From Brevibacterium sp. UMB1308A (GTDB taxonomy: Bacteria; Actinomycetota; Actinomycetes; Actinomycetales; Brevibacteriaceae): DNA of 55,404 nucleotides. Shown here in pieces: positions 1-8,598 of this stretch. The notes under the pieces are model-generated. The model was not told the DNA's origin, did no database searches, and saw only the letters and a list, made by a program, of their open reading frames with translations. The first letter of the stretch is position 1, and every line of letters begins with the position of its first letter. The position numbers and the translations under genes are program-made. The stretch lies in contig NZ_JASPDO010000019.1 in assembly GCF_030230605.1 (NCBI RefSeq), forward strand, positions 1 through 55,404. Reading direction: 5' to 3'.

Positions 1-2
1 AA

Positions 3-71
3 TACGACACCGGCTTCACCTACGAAGACGGCATCAAACTCCGACAAGGATGGGCAGGAAGACACCCCTGA
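3..71 (+). CDS. 3' end of an unidentified gene (partial)
   Basis: An open frame enters from the left edge and ends at TGA 69-71, giving 22 residues that end in LRQGWAGRHP. Third codon positions are mostly C, as in the real genes of this window, which suggests a genuine gene tail and not chance. Too little is present to name a family. A 25-bp repeat that also occurs near the DUF222/HNH gene begins 14 bp after the stop. Confidence 0.35.
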   Translation, partial: YDTGFTYEDGIKLRQGWAGRHP

Positions 72-84
72 CACGCCCAACCCA

Positions 85-109
85 TACACACATTTTGAGC
101 ATTAACCCC
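85..109 (+). repeat. 25-bp dispersed repeat, copy 1
   Basis: TACACACATTTTGAGCATTA followed by ACCCC is repeated exactly at 17638-17662. Both copies lie on the plus strand shortly downstream of a plus-strand gene. Function is unknown; it could be a remnant of a mobile or recombination site. The rest of 72-194 holds no gene that I can support. Confidence 0.7.
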
Positions 110-194
110 ATTATGATGCGTAGTTTCGCTCGCTTTGCGCCGTTTGGGCTTGGCTATGAGCCAAAAGGAGCGATGACCCGACACATCACCACAC

Positions 195-230
195 AAAAAT
201 CTCGGGACATCGAGTGAACGATGTCCCGAG
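195..230 (-). terminator. Rho-independent terminator of tRNA-Ser
   Basis: A perfect 12-bp stem (201-212 with 219-230) and a 6-nt loop are followed on the minus strand by ATTTTT. It lies 12 bp beyond the 3' end of the minus-strand tRNA-Ser gene. Confidence 0.85.
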
Positions 231-241
231 ACTTCACAACG

Positions 242-329
242 CGGTGAGTGTGGGATTTGAACCCACGGTAGGGGGTTGCCCTACAACGGTTTTCAAGACC
301 GTCACATTCGGCCGCTCTGTCAACTCACC
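242..329 (-). tRNA. tRNA-Ser (UGA)
   Basis: Read on the minus strand this is an 88-nt class II tRNA. The acceptor stem GGTGAGT pairs with ACTCACC, the anticodon loop is CTTGAAA with anticodon TGA, the variable arm is long, and the T arm is GTGGG-TTCAAAT-CCCAC. The discriminator base is G and CCA is not encoded. The long variable arm and discriminator G fit serine, and UGA reads UCN codons. It stands alone, with its own promoter and terminator. Confidence 0.96.
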
Positions 330-360
330 TCAGCGCCACAGGTACGCGACGCAAGAAACG

Positions 361-390
361 ATTATTCCACACTTCGCACGAGGGCTACAA
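361..390 (-). promoter_or_regulatory. Probable tRNA-Ser promoter
   Basis: On the minus strand a TTGTAG (-35, 385-390) and an AATAAT (-10, 361-366) are separated by 18 bp. They would place the transcription start about 25 nt before the mature tRNA 5' end. This rests on sequence resemblance only. Confidence 0.4.
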
Positions 391-559
391 TCTCGCCCGC
401 AAGACACCCGTCAAATCACCCCAGCTCATCACCCGTCCAGCACCCAGCAACGGACAGGCGCAACATGCCTCCTGAGTGATGTATCAAAAACAGCTTTGGA
501 CGTATCACCACCAGGGTTTTCCGGGTATCGTCGTAGTGTCAGTCGATGAAAGGGACACG

Positions 560-3202
560 ATGAGCGGACAGCCCCAAAAAACAGGCCATGACCGCTGGCG
601 ACCGTCATCGATTTACCGCGTACCAGTAGACCGCAACGTCACACTTTTCGATGTCACCAAGGTGATACCCCACATCGCTGAACTGGGGTTCACCGCTATT
701 CGTATCAGCCCTATCACGGCAGCTAGCACCGCCAACCAAACCGGGGCCGCTGCCGACCCAAACACCGTCGACCCACACCTCGGCGGTCTTGAAGGGCTGG
801 AAGCCCTTTCCACAGCGGCACACAACGCACACCTGGGCGTCATTGTTGACTTTGTGCCTGGCGCGCTCCACATCGCACACCCCAGCCTGAACCCCTACTG
901 GTGGGACGTGCTGATCCACGGCCGAGACTCCCAATACGCCAACTGGTTCGACATCCAGTGGACGCATAACAAGGTCACGGTGGTGGTCGACCAGCCTGCG
1001 GGCACAGCAACCCTGACCACTCACCCTGCAACAAACGAACCAGCACTGAAGATCGGCTCCTCGATCTACCCGGTCAACCCAGAAACCCTGCACGCCAAGA
1101 ACCCACAGGACCCCCAGCAACTCCTAGCCACCCAGAATTACACGTGCGTTGAAAGAACAAACCCTACGCACCCGCTCAATTATCGGCGTGTCAACGCTGA
1201 TTCAAACGTGGCCACGATCCGCGTGAATGACCCGCACGTTTTTACAGAAACTCACCGCGAACTCTCCCGCTGGTTCCACACCGGCCTGATCGATGGGGTG
1301 AGTGTGCGCCACATCGACTCGATCGCGAACCCGCAGGGATACCTCGAACAGCTCCACGACCTGGCCGGTGGCTACATCATCACGGAAAAGCGGTTCGCCC
1401 TCAACTCTGAAGGCCAGCGTGAGGTGACGCCGTCGTCGTGGCCAGGATCCGCGTCCGCGACCTATCCGCTCATCACGGCAATAGACGGCGCGCTCACCCA
1501 CCCAATCGGGTTCTACGAGCTCGAGTCGTTCCGGCAACATCTGGCAGCCGGACTGGACCCTCACAACCGTAGCGAAATCTCCCCCATCGCTAAGCAACTT
1601 AGGTTCAACCCCACCTCCGTGACCGGGTTGCTCACTCTGGAGGAAGTCCAGGGCAAAAAAGAAGTCACGAGCACGCTTATGCGTAGCGAAATGGTGGACC
1701 TGGCTGTCACTGCTAAGAACGCGTGGGATGGCCTGGATGAGTCCACGCGGGCTCGCATCCGTACTGACCCCACCACCCAGGTGGACGTCGATACGCTTGC
1801 GCAAATTTTGGGGATTCTGGTGGCTTCCGTGTCCGTGGCCCGCCCTGAACTCGGCTTAGATAAAGAGGCCGAGGTCGTTCGAGAAGGATTCTTATCAGCA
1901 CTTTCAGAGTCAGAGCCGGACGACTTTCTTGGCCGCAACAGCACGGGTGAAGTCCCGGTCATGACCGCGGGTTCTATGGTGGTTCCGCGAGCGCTAGCGA
2001 AAGTGCGTTCAACAGTGGCCTCAGGAACAGCTTCTGACCGGTTGCTGGCCTATGTGGGTCTTCTCCTCACCACTCCAGACTGCCCCGTGAGCACCAGGTT
2101 TTCTCAGACCACAAGCGACGTGTTCAACCTGGGTGTGACGGCTCGCGCGCACTATCGTTACTGCACGCTCGCCGCGCTCAACGAAGTCGGTGGACTCCCG
2201 TCCCAACCTGGTCACCCTGACCGCATCGTCGACGAGTTTCACCTCCAAACTTCGACGACCTCGGCGCCGGTCATCAACGGGCTCACCAGCCCGGTAACCA
2301 AGTATTCGCGCACGGAACGTTGCCGGATCCTCGCGTTGTCTGAGATCCCCCAGAAGTTCATGGAGTTCGTGGCGGACATGCGGGACCTGGCACCCTTGGA
2401 TTACACGAACACACAGGCACCCACCCCGGACACCAGCTTCGACATTCTGTTGTGGCAGTCGATTGTGGGCGCGTGGAATCCGCAGGTGAACGTTGAGGAG
2501 TTGGTGAATCGGGCGGTTCGGGCCGCCAGACGCCGCTACGAATCGGACGTCAGGTTTGTTGAGTCGGTGCGCAACGCCGTTCACAAGGCGCTCACCGCGC
2601 CCGAGGTCTCAGCGACCGTCGACCATATGGTTGCCACCGTGCGTCATGCGGGCCATCGCAACAGCCAGGCGGCACGTGCGTTGCAGCTGTTCTCCCCCGG
2701 GATTCCTGAAGTTTTTGACCCGCTGTTCGTCAACCCTCACGAACGGTTGGTCAGCAAAAATCCCAGTGACCAGTTGCTTCAAAAAGGCTTGGCGGTTCGC
2801 GCGCGCCACCCGCACATTTTCGCCCAACCATCCTCGCTCATACCCCCCAGCAGAGTTGCGGTCACAGGCGAGCGCGCTGAACACGCATTTGGGCTGGCGC
2901 ACTTTGGCGACGGACTGTTCCCCGATGTTGTGGTCGTGGTCGAACGCTTGCCCATCACTTTGCGCGCCACCGGCGGGTGGGGTGACACGCGGTTCCACAT
3001 TCCCACCTCGGTCGCAGACGATCAGGACCCCGCAGAGTCTGCTCCCACGTTGCAGACCATGGCCTTGCCTGTCATCCGTGAGGACGTTGAGCCCACGTGG
3101 CGTGACGCGCTGTCAGGGCGCACGTGGACTGGCGTGGATTTCTCCGTCGCCGAGGTGTTTGGCACTAACCCTGTTGCCCTCCTGGAGCGGGTGCGGAGTT
3201 AG
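560..3202 (+). CDS. TreY-like GH13 protein lacking catalytic residues
   Basis: This 880-aa protein is related along its length to maltooligosyltrehalose synthase (TreY, GH13), which converts the reducing end of maltodextrins into a trehalosyl unit. Family hallmarks seen are SSIYRV near the N-terminus, NPYWWDVLIHGRDSQYANWFDI (residues 111-132, split here only by reading), ALNEVGG near 539 and LSEIP near 593. The active site is degenerate. The expected RxDH nucleophile motif reads SVRH (Asp to Arg at about 250). The expected THDTKR reads SPVTKY (His-Asp to Pro-Val at about 578-579). VPNHM reads VPGAL, and the HGYD loop is gone. The acid/base Glu of the VEK motif is kept as TEK (about 276). An upstream in-frame ATG exists at 476, but AAAGGGA five bases before ATG 560 supports this start. 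No treZ or treX is nearby. It ends 50 bp from the convergent maltokinase-like gene. It is probably a pseudoenzyme or has a changed activity; the family assignment is firm and the function is unknown. Confidence 0.8.
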   Translation: MSGQPQKTGHDRWRPSSIYRVPVDRNVTLFDVTKVIPHIAELGFTAIRISPITAASTANQTGAAADPNTVDPHLGGLEGLEALSTAAHNAHLGVIVDFVPGALHIAHPSLNPYWWDVLIHGRDSQYANWFDIQWTHNKVTVVVDQPAGTATLTTHPATNEPALKIGSSIYPVNPETLHAKNPQDPQQLLATQNYTCVERTNPTHPLNYRRVNADSNVATIRVNDPHVFTETHRELSRWFHTGLIDGVSVRHIDSIANPQGYLEQLHDLAGGYIITEKRFALNSEGQREVTPSSWPGSASATYPLITAIDGALTHPIGFYELESFRQHLAAGLDPHNRSEISPIAKQLRFNPTSVTGLLTLEEVQGKKEVTSTLMRSEMVDLAVTAKNAWDGLDESTRARIRTDPTTQVDVDTLAQILGILVASVSVARPELGLDKEAEVVREGFLSALSESEPDDFLGRNSTGEVPVMTAGSMVVPRALAKVRSTVASGTASDRLLAYVGLLLTTPDCPVSTRFSQTTSDVFNLGVTARAHYRYCTLAALNEVGGLPSQPGHPDRIVDEFHLQTSTTSAPVINGLTSPVTKYSRTERCRILALSEIPQKFMEFVADMRDLAPLDYTNTQAPTPDTSFDILLWQSIVGAWNPQVNVEELVNRAVRAARRRYESDVRFVESVRNAVHKALTAPEVSATVDHMVATVRHAGHRNSQAARALQLFSPGIPEVFDPLFVNPHERLVSKNPSDQLLQKGLAVRARHPHIFAQPSSLIPPSRVAVTGERAEHAFGLAHFGDGLFPDVVVVVERLPITLRATGGWGDTRFHIPTSVADDQDPAESAPTLQTMALPVIREDVEPTWRDALSGRTWTGVDFSVAEVFGTNPVALLERVRS

Positions 3203-3252
3203 AGTTCGCGGGCTGGCGCGGGGCTACCGACGCGCCCGGTTTAGCGTCTGGC

Positions 3253-5469
3253 TTAGCGCAGGGTGCGGGCGGATTTGGGCGCGAAGGGTGGCTCGATTTC
3301 TCCGTCGGTGTCGTCCGCTGGGTCGTCAATGTCGTCCACTGGGTCGTCGGTTGGGTCGTCGACCTCTTCCTCGGCTGGTTCTACCGTTGCAGGAACCGCC
3401 GTGCTGTCCGCCACCTCGTCCGAAGCCCTGTCCCCCGCGTTGTCTGGCACCTCGTCCGCGACCTCGCCGGAGGCTCTGTCTGGCACCTCGTCCGCGACCT
3501 CACCCACCGGCTCATCCGCGGTCGCTTCTGCGACCTCGGCGTCCTGCGCTTCCGCCTCTACGTTGCGGGAGGCAGGAGCGACGATCCCGTGCCCGGCCTT
3601 CTTCGCTACCTGCGAAGCTTCGACAAGCCTGTCATTCTCCTGCCGCGCCTTGGCAGCCGCCGCCCGGGCGTGCGCGACCTTTTCTTCTTGTGCTTTGCGG
3701 TGTTCGGCCAGGCGTTCTTCGATTCCGGCGCGGGTGGCCTCGGTGGAGGTGCGCGGGTTGAGACGAGCCGGCTCTGCGGCCACTTCAGTGTCAGTGGTCA
3801 AAAGTCGCCTGAGCTCCGACAGTGGCACGATCAGCCACGTGGGCCGGTTCCGCAGCTCGCTCACGACTTCTACCAGAAGACGGTCGATGAGCATGGCCCG
3901 CAGAACGGGGTCCTTGAAGCTGAAGTCGGCGCCGCCAACATGCGAGTAGCCGGCCAAAAGTGCTTTCTGTGACTCGTGAGACCAGCGGGTTTCCGGAGCC
4001 CCGTCTACGCGGGCAATCAGATCGTCGTCGACCAGGCCGGTTGCGCCAAGGGTGCTCGGAGTGGCCTTGGGGTCGAGAGCTCCCGTCCGAGCCAGGAACG
4101 CGTACCCAGCTGCGTAATCCAGGCTACGCAGGAGCGCCACCAGGTCAAACGTTGGCGGACGCAGCTCCGATGTTTCAGAGAAGTTCGTCACCGTGTACCC
4201 GTGAACGGGTGCTTTCGCCACGTGATTGAGGGTGAGTTCGCCGTGAATGCGTTGCAGGTTGCCCACTGATCGCATGTCCGCAAGTGCTCGCTTGTGCGCC
4301 CGCAGCTGCTTCTCCAGTGGCTTGAGTGCAAGCGTGGCGCGGGCAAGCGCCCAGTCCACTCGGTCGGACCACTTCTTGACCCATTCCGCGGTAGGCGCGC
4401 CGGTGCCTTCGGCTTTGCCAAGCTCACGGCCCAGGTCTACGTGCAAACTGGCTACCCGGCCACCAAGGTCGTGCGCTTGGCGGGCGTACCCCGTGGCCTC
4501 CGCAGCGTTCCGGGCCGCCGCTACAGCCTCGCTCCACGCGCTCGTCGCGCTGGCTTCTGAGCGGGTCAGCATGGCCACAGGTGCGGTGTGCGTGTGCAGG
4601 TCGGTGCCGTCGAACCACCGCGACGCCATCCACCCCAGTACGGGTGCCACGGCCTGTGATTCGGCGAACGTGAGCATGATGGGTAGCCGCACAGATTCGG
4701 GCACATCGCTGATGTCGAGCGCCCTGAAGAACGTCAGCACACTGGGGAACGCGTGGTCGTCAATGAGAACCGCGGTTTCACCCTTGCGCGAATTGTCGAA
4801 CTTCAGCTGTGTGGTGGTGGCGCGGTGCCACAGAACAGATATGTTCGTCAGGTCGTTAAAGTCCCGCCCGCCGCGGCCCACGCGCAGCGCGGTCAGCTGC
4901 GAGTGGTCGGAGTTCTCAAACTGGCTGTCAAAGGCCTCGCTGACACTCACCGGTTCGGCACCCACGCCGGCGTCTGAGCGCATCCCGGCGGCCGCCTCGG
5001 CCATGGGGTCCTTGCGTTCCCCGCCATCCTCAGAAGGCGTCCCGAGGTCGTCGAAAGCTGCCTCGCGCCCCAGCGCGAAGCTCGCGTCACCAGTGGCCAT
5101 TGCGGTAGCGGCGAAAAGAACGAAAACGGGGTCGGCAACCGCGTCGTACACGTAGCAGGGCCCCAGCATGAAGTCGTCGATTTGCCCAATGAGGTGCGAG
5201 CGAAGAGGTTCTTCTTCGCGCGTGCGCAGAGTCAGCGGAACGCTAATACGACGGGTGTTCTCACCGTCGCCGATACCTACAACGGCGATCCAGCCCTGGA
5301 TGGTCAGAGTTTCATCGCCGGGCAGGGGGAAGTCCAGCTCAAAGACTTGAGTGTCGGACATGGGGACGACGTCCGGGGTGCCGGCCAGCTCAAAAGACGT
5401 GACTGGAAACCAGGACTGACGAGGCAACCATTGCGCAAGCAGACCTTCGAGTTCACTGCTCATCGCCAT
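3253..5469 (-). CDS. Maltokinase-like protein with degenerate active site
   Basis: This 738-aa protein resembles maltokinase (Mak/Pep2), which phosphorylates maltose to maltose-1-phosphate in the trehalose-to-glucan (GlgE) route. Support includes the N-terminal cap signature LLAQWLPRQSWF (10-21), SHLIGQIDD...YVYDAVADPV (91-115) and a kinase-like C-lobe with LLRSLDYAAGYAFL (446-459). The catalytic loop, usually HGDYHLGQ, reads HGELTLNH (409-416). The metal-binding DFEGEP reads NFSETS (429-434). Both Asp residues are therefore replaced. Residues 580-620 are predicted coiled coil. The last ~100 residues form an acidic low-complexity tail with repeated GEVADEVPD-type units. AAGGAAGAGGG lies 7 bp before the ATG. 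It is convergent with the TreY-like gene, which is also degenerate. Kinase activity is doubtful. Confidence 0.75.
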   Translation of the reverse strand: MAMSSELEGLLAQWLPRQSWFPVTSFELAGTPDVVPMSDTQVFELDFPLPGDETLTIQGWIAVVGIGDGENTRRISVPLTLRTREEEPLRSHLIGQIDDFMLGPCYVYDAVADPVFVLFAATAMATGDASFALGREAAFDDLGTPSEDGGERKDPMAEAAAGMRSDAGVGAEPVSVSEAFDSQFENSDHSQLTALRVGRGGRDFNDLTNISVLWHRATTTQLKFDNSRKGETAVLIDDHAFPSVLTFFRALDISDVPESVRLPIMLTFAESQAVAPVLGWMASRWFDGTDLHTHTAPVAMLTRSEASATSAWSEAVAAARNAAEATGYARQAHDLGGRVASLHVDLGRELGKAEGTGAPTAEWVKKWSDRVDWALARATLALKPLEKQLRAHKRALADMRSVGNLQRIHGELTLNHVAKAPVHGYTVTNFSETSELRPPTFDLVALLRSLDYAAGYAFLARTGALDPKATPSTLGATGLVDDDLIARVDGAPETRWSHESQKALLAGYSHVGGADFSFKDPVLRAMLIDRLLVEVVSELRNRPTWLIVPLSELRRLLTTDTEVAAEPARLNPRTSTEATRAGIEERLAEHRKAQEEKVAHARAAAAKARQENDRLVEASQVAKKAGHGIVAPASRNVEAEAQDAEVAEATADEPVGEVADEVPDRASGEVADEVPDNAGDRASDEVADSTAVPATVEPAEEEVDDPTDDPVDDIDDPADDTDGEIEPPFAPKSARTLR

Positions 5470-5538
5470 GAGCGAACCCTCTTCCTTGATAACGAACGAT
5501 GACGGTCACGTCACCACTTTATCTGGCCTGGTATTCGA

Positions 5539-6840
5539 TTAGACGAACATCCTGAACAGCGGCGAGTCCTTGGAAACGCGTTCGATTTCCAGTGGGGAGG
5601 CGTCCATGCGTTCCAGCAGACCGGGGAGGTCTTGCGCGCACCCCAGTGTGATGCCCACGAATGCGGGCCCGATTTCGCGGTCGGAGCGCTTCACGTACTC
5701 AAACATGGAGATGTCGTCGTCGGGACCCAGCACGTTGTCGAGGAAGCGTCGCAGTGCCCCGGGTTCTTGCGGGAAGTTCACAATGAAGTAGTGCTGTAGG
5801 CCCTCCCATACAAGGGCACGTTCGAGCACTTCTGAGTAGCGCGACAGGTCGTTGTTACCGCCGCTGATGACACAGACGACAGTTGACCCGGCTTCGATGG
5901 TCACGGGAGCGTTGGAGTCGCTAGGCCCCACGGAGGCGGGTGCGATCGCCCCGGCGGGTTCGGCGATGATCCCGTCAACCTGGTACAGGTCCACCATTTC
6001 CTTTGCCACGCGCCCTTCGTCCACAGTGGTGATGGGCAGGCCGAGGTCGCGGACCATTGCGTATGTCAGGTCACCGGCCTGGCGCACGGCGGCCCCGTCG
6101 GCAAACGAGTCGACGGTGTCCAGTTGTACGGGTGTTCCTGCTGCGAGCGCTGCAGTCATGCACGCGGCCCCTGCTGGTTCGACGCCAACCACGCGGGTGT
6201 TTGGTGTGCGGTGGTGGCAGTATTCGGCCATTCCGGCTAGCAGGCCACCCCCGCCCACAGGCACCACTATGGTGTCCGGATAGAAGCCCAGTTGGTCGGT
6301 GATTTCGGCAGAGATGGTGCCTTGGCCGGCGATTGTGCGCGGGTCGTCGAATGCGGATACGAGCAGCGCCCCCGAGGTGGCGGCGTGTTTTTTGGCAAGT
6401 TCCGAGGCGTCGTCGTACGTGGACCCGGCAACCGTGATGGTGATCCGGTCGCCTCCGAAGTGGCGGATCCGGTCAATCTTTTGCCGTGGTGTGGTTTTGG
6501 GGACGAAGATGCGCCCTTCGACGCCCAGCGTGTTGCAGGCACGGGCGAACCCTTGCGCGTGGTTGCCGGCAGACGCACAGACTACGCCGTGTTCCCGCTC
6601 TTTCGCGTCGAGTTGCAGGAGGAAGTTGAAAGCGCCTCGGATCTTGTAGGAACGCACCGGCTGCAGGTCTTCGCGTTTGAGGTACACGGTGGCGCCGGTG
6701 AGTTCGGAGAGGCGTTCGGAAATGTGCAAAGGCGAGGTGATGACGCAGTCGGCAATTCGTTTGGCTGCGTCTTCGATGTCAGACACGGTTGGTGGTGTTG
6801 TTGTCTTCTGTCCCTCTATTAACACTCCTCCATTGTGCAT
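5539..6840 (-). CDS. ilvA: Threonine ammonia-lyase (IlvA), biosynthetic
   Basis: Deaminates threonine to 2-oxobutanoate, the first step of isoleucine synthesis. The 433-aa protein has the PLP fold with SYKIRGAFN (Lys 66 binds PLP), the SAGNHAQG phosphate-binding loop and the glycine loop VPVGGGGLLAGMAE. A single C-terminal ACT-like regulatory domain (from about residue 345, LQHYFIVNFPQEPGALRRFL) matches the short corynebacterial form more than the two-domain E. coli enzyme. There is no clear ribosome-binding site before ATG 6840, so the message may be leaderless; a GTG a few codons in is preceded by GGAGGA but with no spacing. It is divergent from the quinone oxidoreductase gene. Confidence 0.94.
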   Translation of the reverse strand: MHNGGVLIEGQKTTTPPTVSDIEDAAKRIADCVITSPLHISERLSELTGATVYLKREDLQPVRSYKIRGAFNFLLQLDAKEREHGVVCASAGNHAQGFARACNTLGVEGRIFVPKTTPRQKIDRIRHFGGDRITITVAGSTYDDASELAKKHAATSGALLVSAFDDPRTIAGQGTISAEITDQLGFYPDTIVVPVGGGGLLAGMAEYCHHRTPNTRVVGVEPAGAACMTAALAAGTPVQLDTVDSFADGAAVRQAGDLTYAMVRDLGLPITTVDEGRVAKEMVDLYQVDGIIAEPAGAIAPASVGPSDSNAPVTIEAGSTVVCVISGGNNDLSRYSEVLERALVWEGLQHYFIVNFPQEPGALRRFLDNVLGPDDDISMFEYVKRSDREIGPAFVGITLGCAQDLPGLLERMDASPLEIERVSKDSPLFRMFV

Positions 6841-6895
6841 GAAAAAGGCGCGTTAGCCGGTATCGTCCGTCAGTCGTACAGGTAGGGTGGTTCGT

Positions 6896-7912
6896 ATGCG
6901 CTCGATTACAGCTCCTCAGCCGGGCGGTCCAGACGCCCTGAAAGTTTCCGACTCCCCCGTTCCTTCCGCTCAGCCTGGTGAGGTTGTTGTGAAGGTGGAG
7001 GCCGCTGGTGTGAACCGCGCCGATGTCCTCCAGCGCATGGGCTTTTACACTCCCCCGCCGGGTGCTACGGACATTCTGGGGCTCGAAGCTGCCGGGACCG
7101 TACACCAGGTTGGTGACGGGGTTGAGGAATGGCAGGTGGGTGACCGGGTTGCCGTGTTGCTCACAGGAGGCGGGTACGCGGAGTACGTGCCGGTCCCAGC
7201 CGGGCAGGTTTTGCCTGTGCCTGAAGGGATGAGTTTTGTAGAGGCTGCGGCCTTGCCCGAGGTGGTTGCCACCGTGTACTCCAACGTCGTCATGGCGGCG
7301 GGGTTGAGTGAGGGCGAGTGGCTTTTGGTTCACGGAGGCGCGTCCGGGATTGGCACCATGGCCATCCAGCTTGCCAAGCACGTGGGGGCACGCGTTGCGG
7401 TGACGGTCGGTAGTGACGACCGTGCGCGCAAGTGCGCTGATCTGGGCGCGGATGCTGTGATCAACTACCGTGAAGAAGACTTTGTTGAGCGGATCCGTGA
7501 GATCACGGGTAGCGGTGAAGGTGCGGACGGTTCTGCGGGTGCGCGGGTCCCGGGGGCGGATGTCATTTTGGACATCATTGGTGCGAAGTACCTGGAACGG
7601 AACATTCAGGCGCTTTCGGCTGATGGGCGTTTGATCATCATTGGGATGCAGGGTGGCACCAAGGCGCAGATTAATCTGGGTGATCTGCTCCCCTTGCGAC
7701 GTTCGGTCATGGGGACCACGCTTCGCGCGCGTCCCGATGAACAAAAAGCGCATATTGTTGCTGAAGTGCGCAGACACGTATGGCCGGCCGTGACCAGTGG
7801 GAAAATCCGCCCCATTCTGGACCGGGTGTTTGCGCTAGATGACTGCGTGCAGGCGCACGAACACATGGACCAGCCGCACTTTGGCAAGATCGTTTTGGAG
7901 GTAAACCCGTGA
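6896..7912 (+). CDS. NAD(P)H:quinone oxidoreductase, zinc-independent MDR family
   Basis: A 338-aa medium-chain dehydrogenase/reductase of the quinone oxidoreductase (QOR/PIG3) type, expected to reduce quinones or enones with NADPH in the cytoplasm. It has the GroES-like N-domain (AAGVNRADVLQRMGFYTPPPG) and a Rossmann domain with HGGASGIGTMAIQLAK at about 145-160. No structural or catalytic zinc ligands are seen. AGGTAGGGTGG precedes ATG 6896; a GTG at 6887 would lie inside that sequence, so ATG is preferred. Its stop overlaps the GTG start of the bpa gene by 4 bp, so the two are co-translated. The link to proteasome function is unexplained. Confidence 0.88.
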   Translation: MRSITAPQPGGPDALKVSDSPVPSAQPGEVVVKVEAAGVNRADVLQRMGFYTPPPGATDILGLEAAGTVHQVGDGVEEWQVGDRVAVLLTGGGYAEYVPVPAGQVLPVPEGMSFVEAAALPEVVATVYSNVVMAAGLSEGEWLLVHGGASGIGTMAIQLAKHVGARVAVTVGSDDRARKCADLGADAVINYREEDFVERIREITGSGEGADGSAGARVPGADVILDIIGAKYLERNIQALSADGRLIIIGMQGGTKAQINLGDLLPLRRSVMGTTLRARPDEQKAHIVAEVRRHVWPAVTSGKIRPILDRVFALDDCVQAHEHMDQPHFGKIVLEVNP

Positions 7913-8595
7913 GCGAGAACCCTGAACAGCAGGACTACCCGGACACCGAACTACCGGGTATCCCCGAAGACGATGAAAACACAATCCTTCCCGACCTCAC
8001 GACAGCCCAGGCGGGAGAACAGCCGGGAACACCTCGGGACGAAGAAGGTGCAGCGGCAGCCGAGCCTGCCGAAGCCGGGGACGCAGAAAGCGCTGCGGCC
8101 AGCGAAACCGTTGACAACGAGGCCAGCGACACGAAAGTCAGCGACGAAGGAGACGCTGACAGCGCTGACAACAAGGACGCTGACGGCAAAAAAGACGAGC
8201 CGGATATTACGAACCCGGGCAAGCTGGTGCGTTTGGGGCACATGCACGCGAAGATCTTGGAGGAGCTCAAGTCGGCGGAAACCGACCCGGCAGGGCGCAA
8301 GCGTTTGGCACAGATCCACGAGAACACGATCGAGGCGATGAAGGAAGCGCTGGGCCAGGATCTTGAGGATGAGTTCTTGAGTTTCACGCCTAAGTTGTCG
8401 TCCTATTCAACGCCAAGCCACAGTGAACTGCTGTTAGCTCAGGCGGGCCTCGTGGGGTGGATTGAGGGTCTGCTCCAGTCGATCCAGACCGCGATCATGG
8501 CACGTCAGGCGATGCACGAAGAATCTCCCGCGCACCCTGAACACCCCGTGAAGCAAACCCCCGAAGGCGCGTACGGGCCGGGCAACTACCTGTAA
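7909..8595 (+). CDS. bpa: Bacterial proteasome activator (Bpa/PafE)
   Basis: Resembles Bpa/PafE (Rv3780 type), the ATP-independent ring that opens the actinobacterial 20S proteasome to unfolded proteins. The first ~95 of 228 residues are acidic and low in complexity. The helical core follows (NPGKLVRLGHMHAKILEEL, then SHSELLLAQAGLVGWIEGLLQSIQTAI). The protein ends in GPGNYL, where known Bpa proteins end in GQYL, the tail that docks into the proteasome alpha ring; the Tyr-Leu pair is kept. GTG start with GGAGGT six bases upstream, overlapping the previous stop. The next gene follows after 3 bp. No proteasome subunit, Mpa or Pup gene is in the window. Confidence 0.88.
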   Translation: MSENPEQQDYPDTELPGIPEDDENTILPDLTTAQAGEQPGTPRDEEGAAAAEPAEAGDAESAAASETVDNEASDTKVSDEGDADSADNKDADGKKDEPDITNPGKLVRLGHMHAKILEELKSAETDPAGRKRLAQIHENTIEAMKEALGQDLEDEFLSFTPKLSSYSTPSHSELLLAQAGLVGWIEGLLQSIQTAIMARQAMHEESPAHPEHPVKQTPEGAYGPGNYL

Positions 8596-8598
8596 ACC

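Noticed and set aside
2556..3761. A 401-codon open frame across the end of the TreY-like gene
   Set aside because: Its product is Arg/Pro/Cys-rich and it overlaps two well-supported genes in other frames; it is a high-GC shadow.
6779..7777. A 332-codon minus-strand frame opposite the quinone oxidoreductase
   Set aside because: Shadow of the real gene; His/Arg/Thr-rich with no motif.
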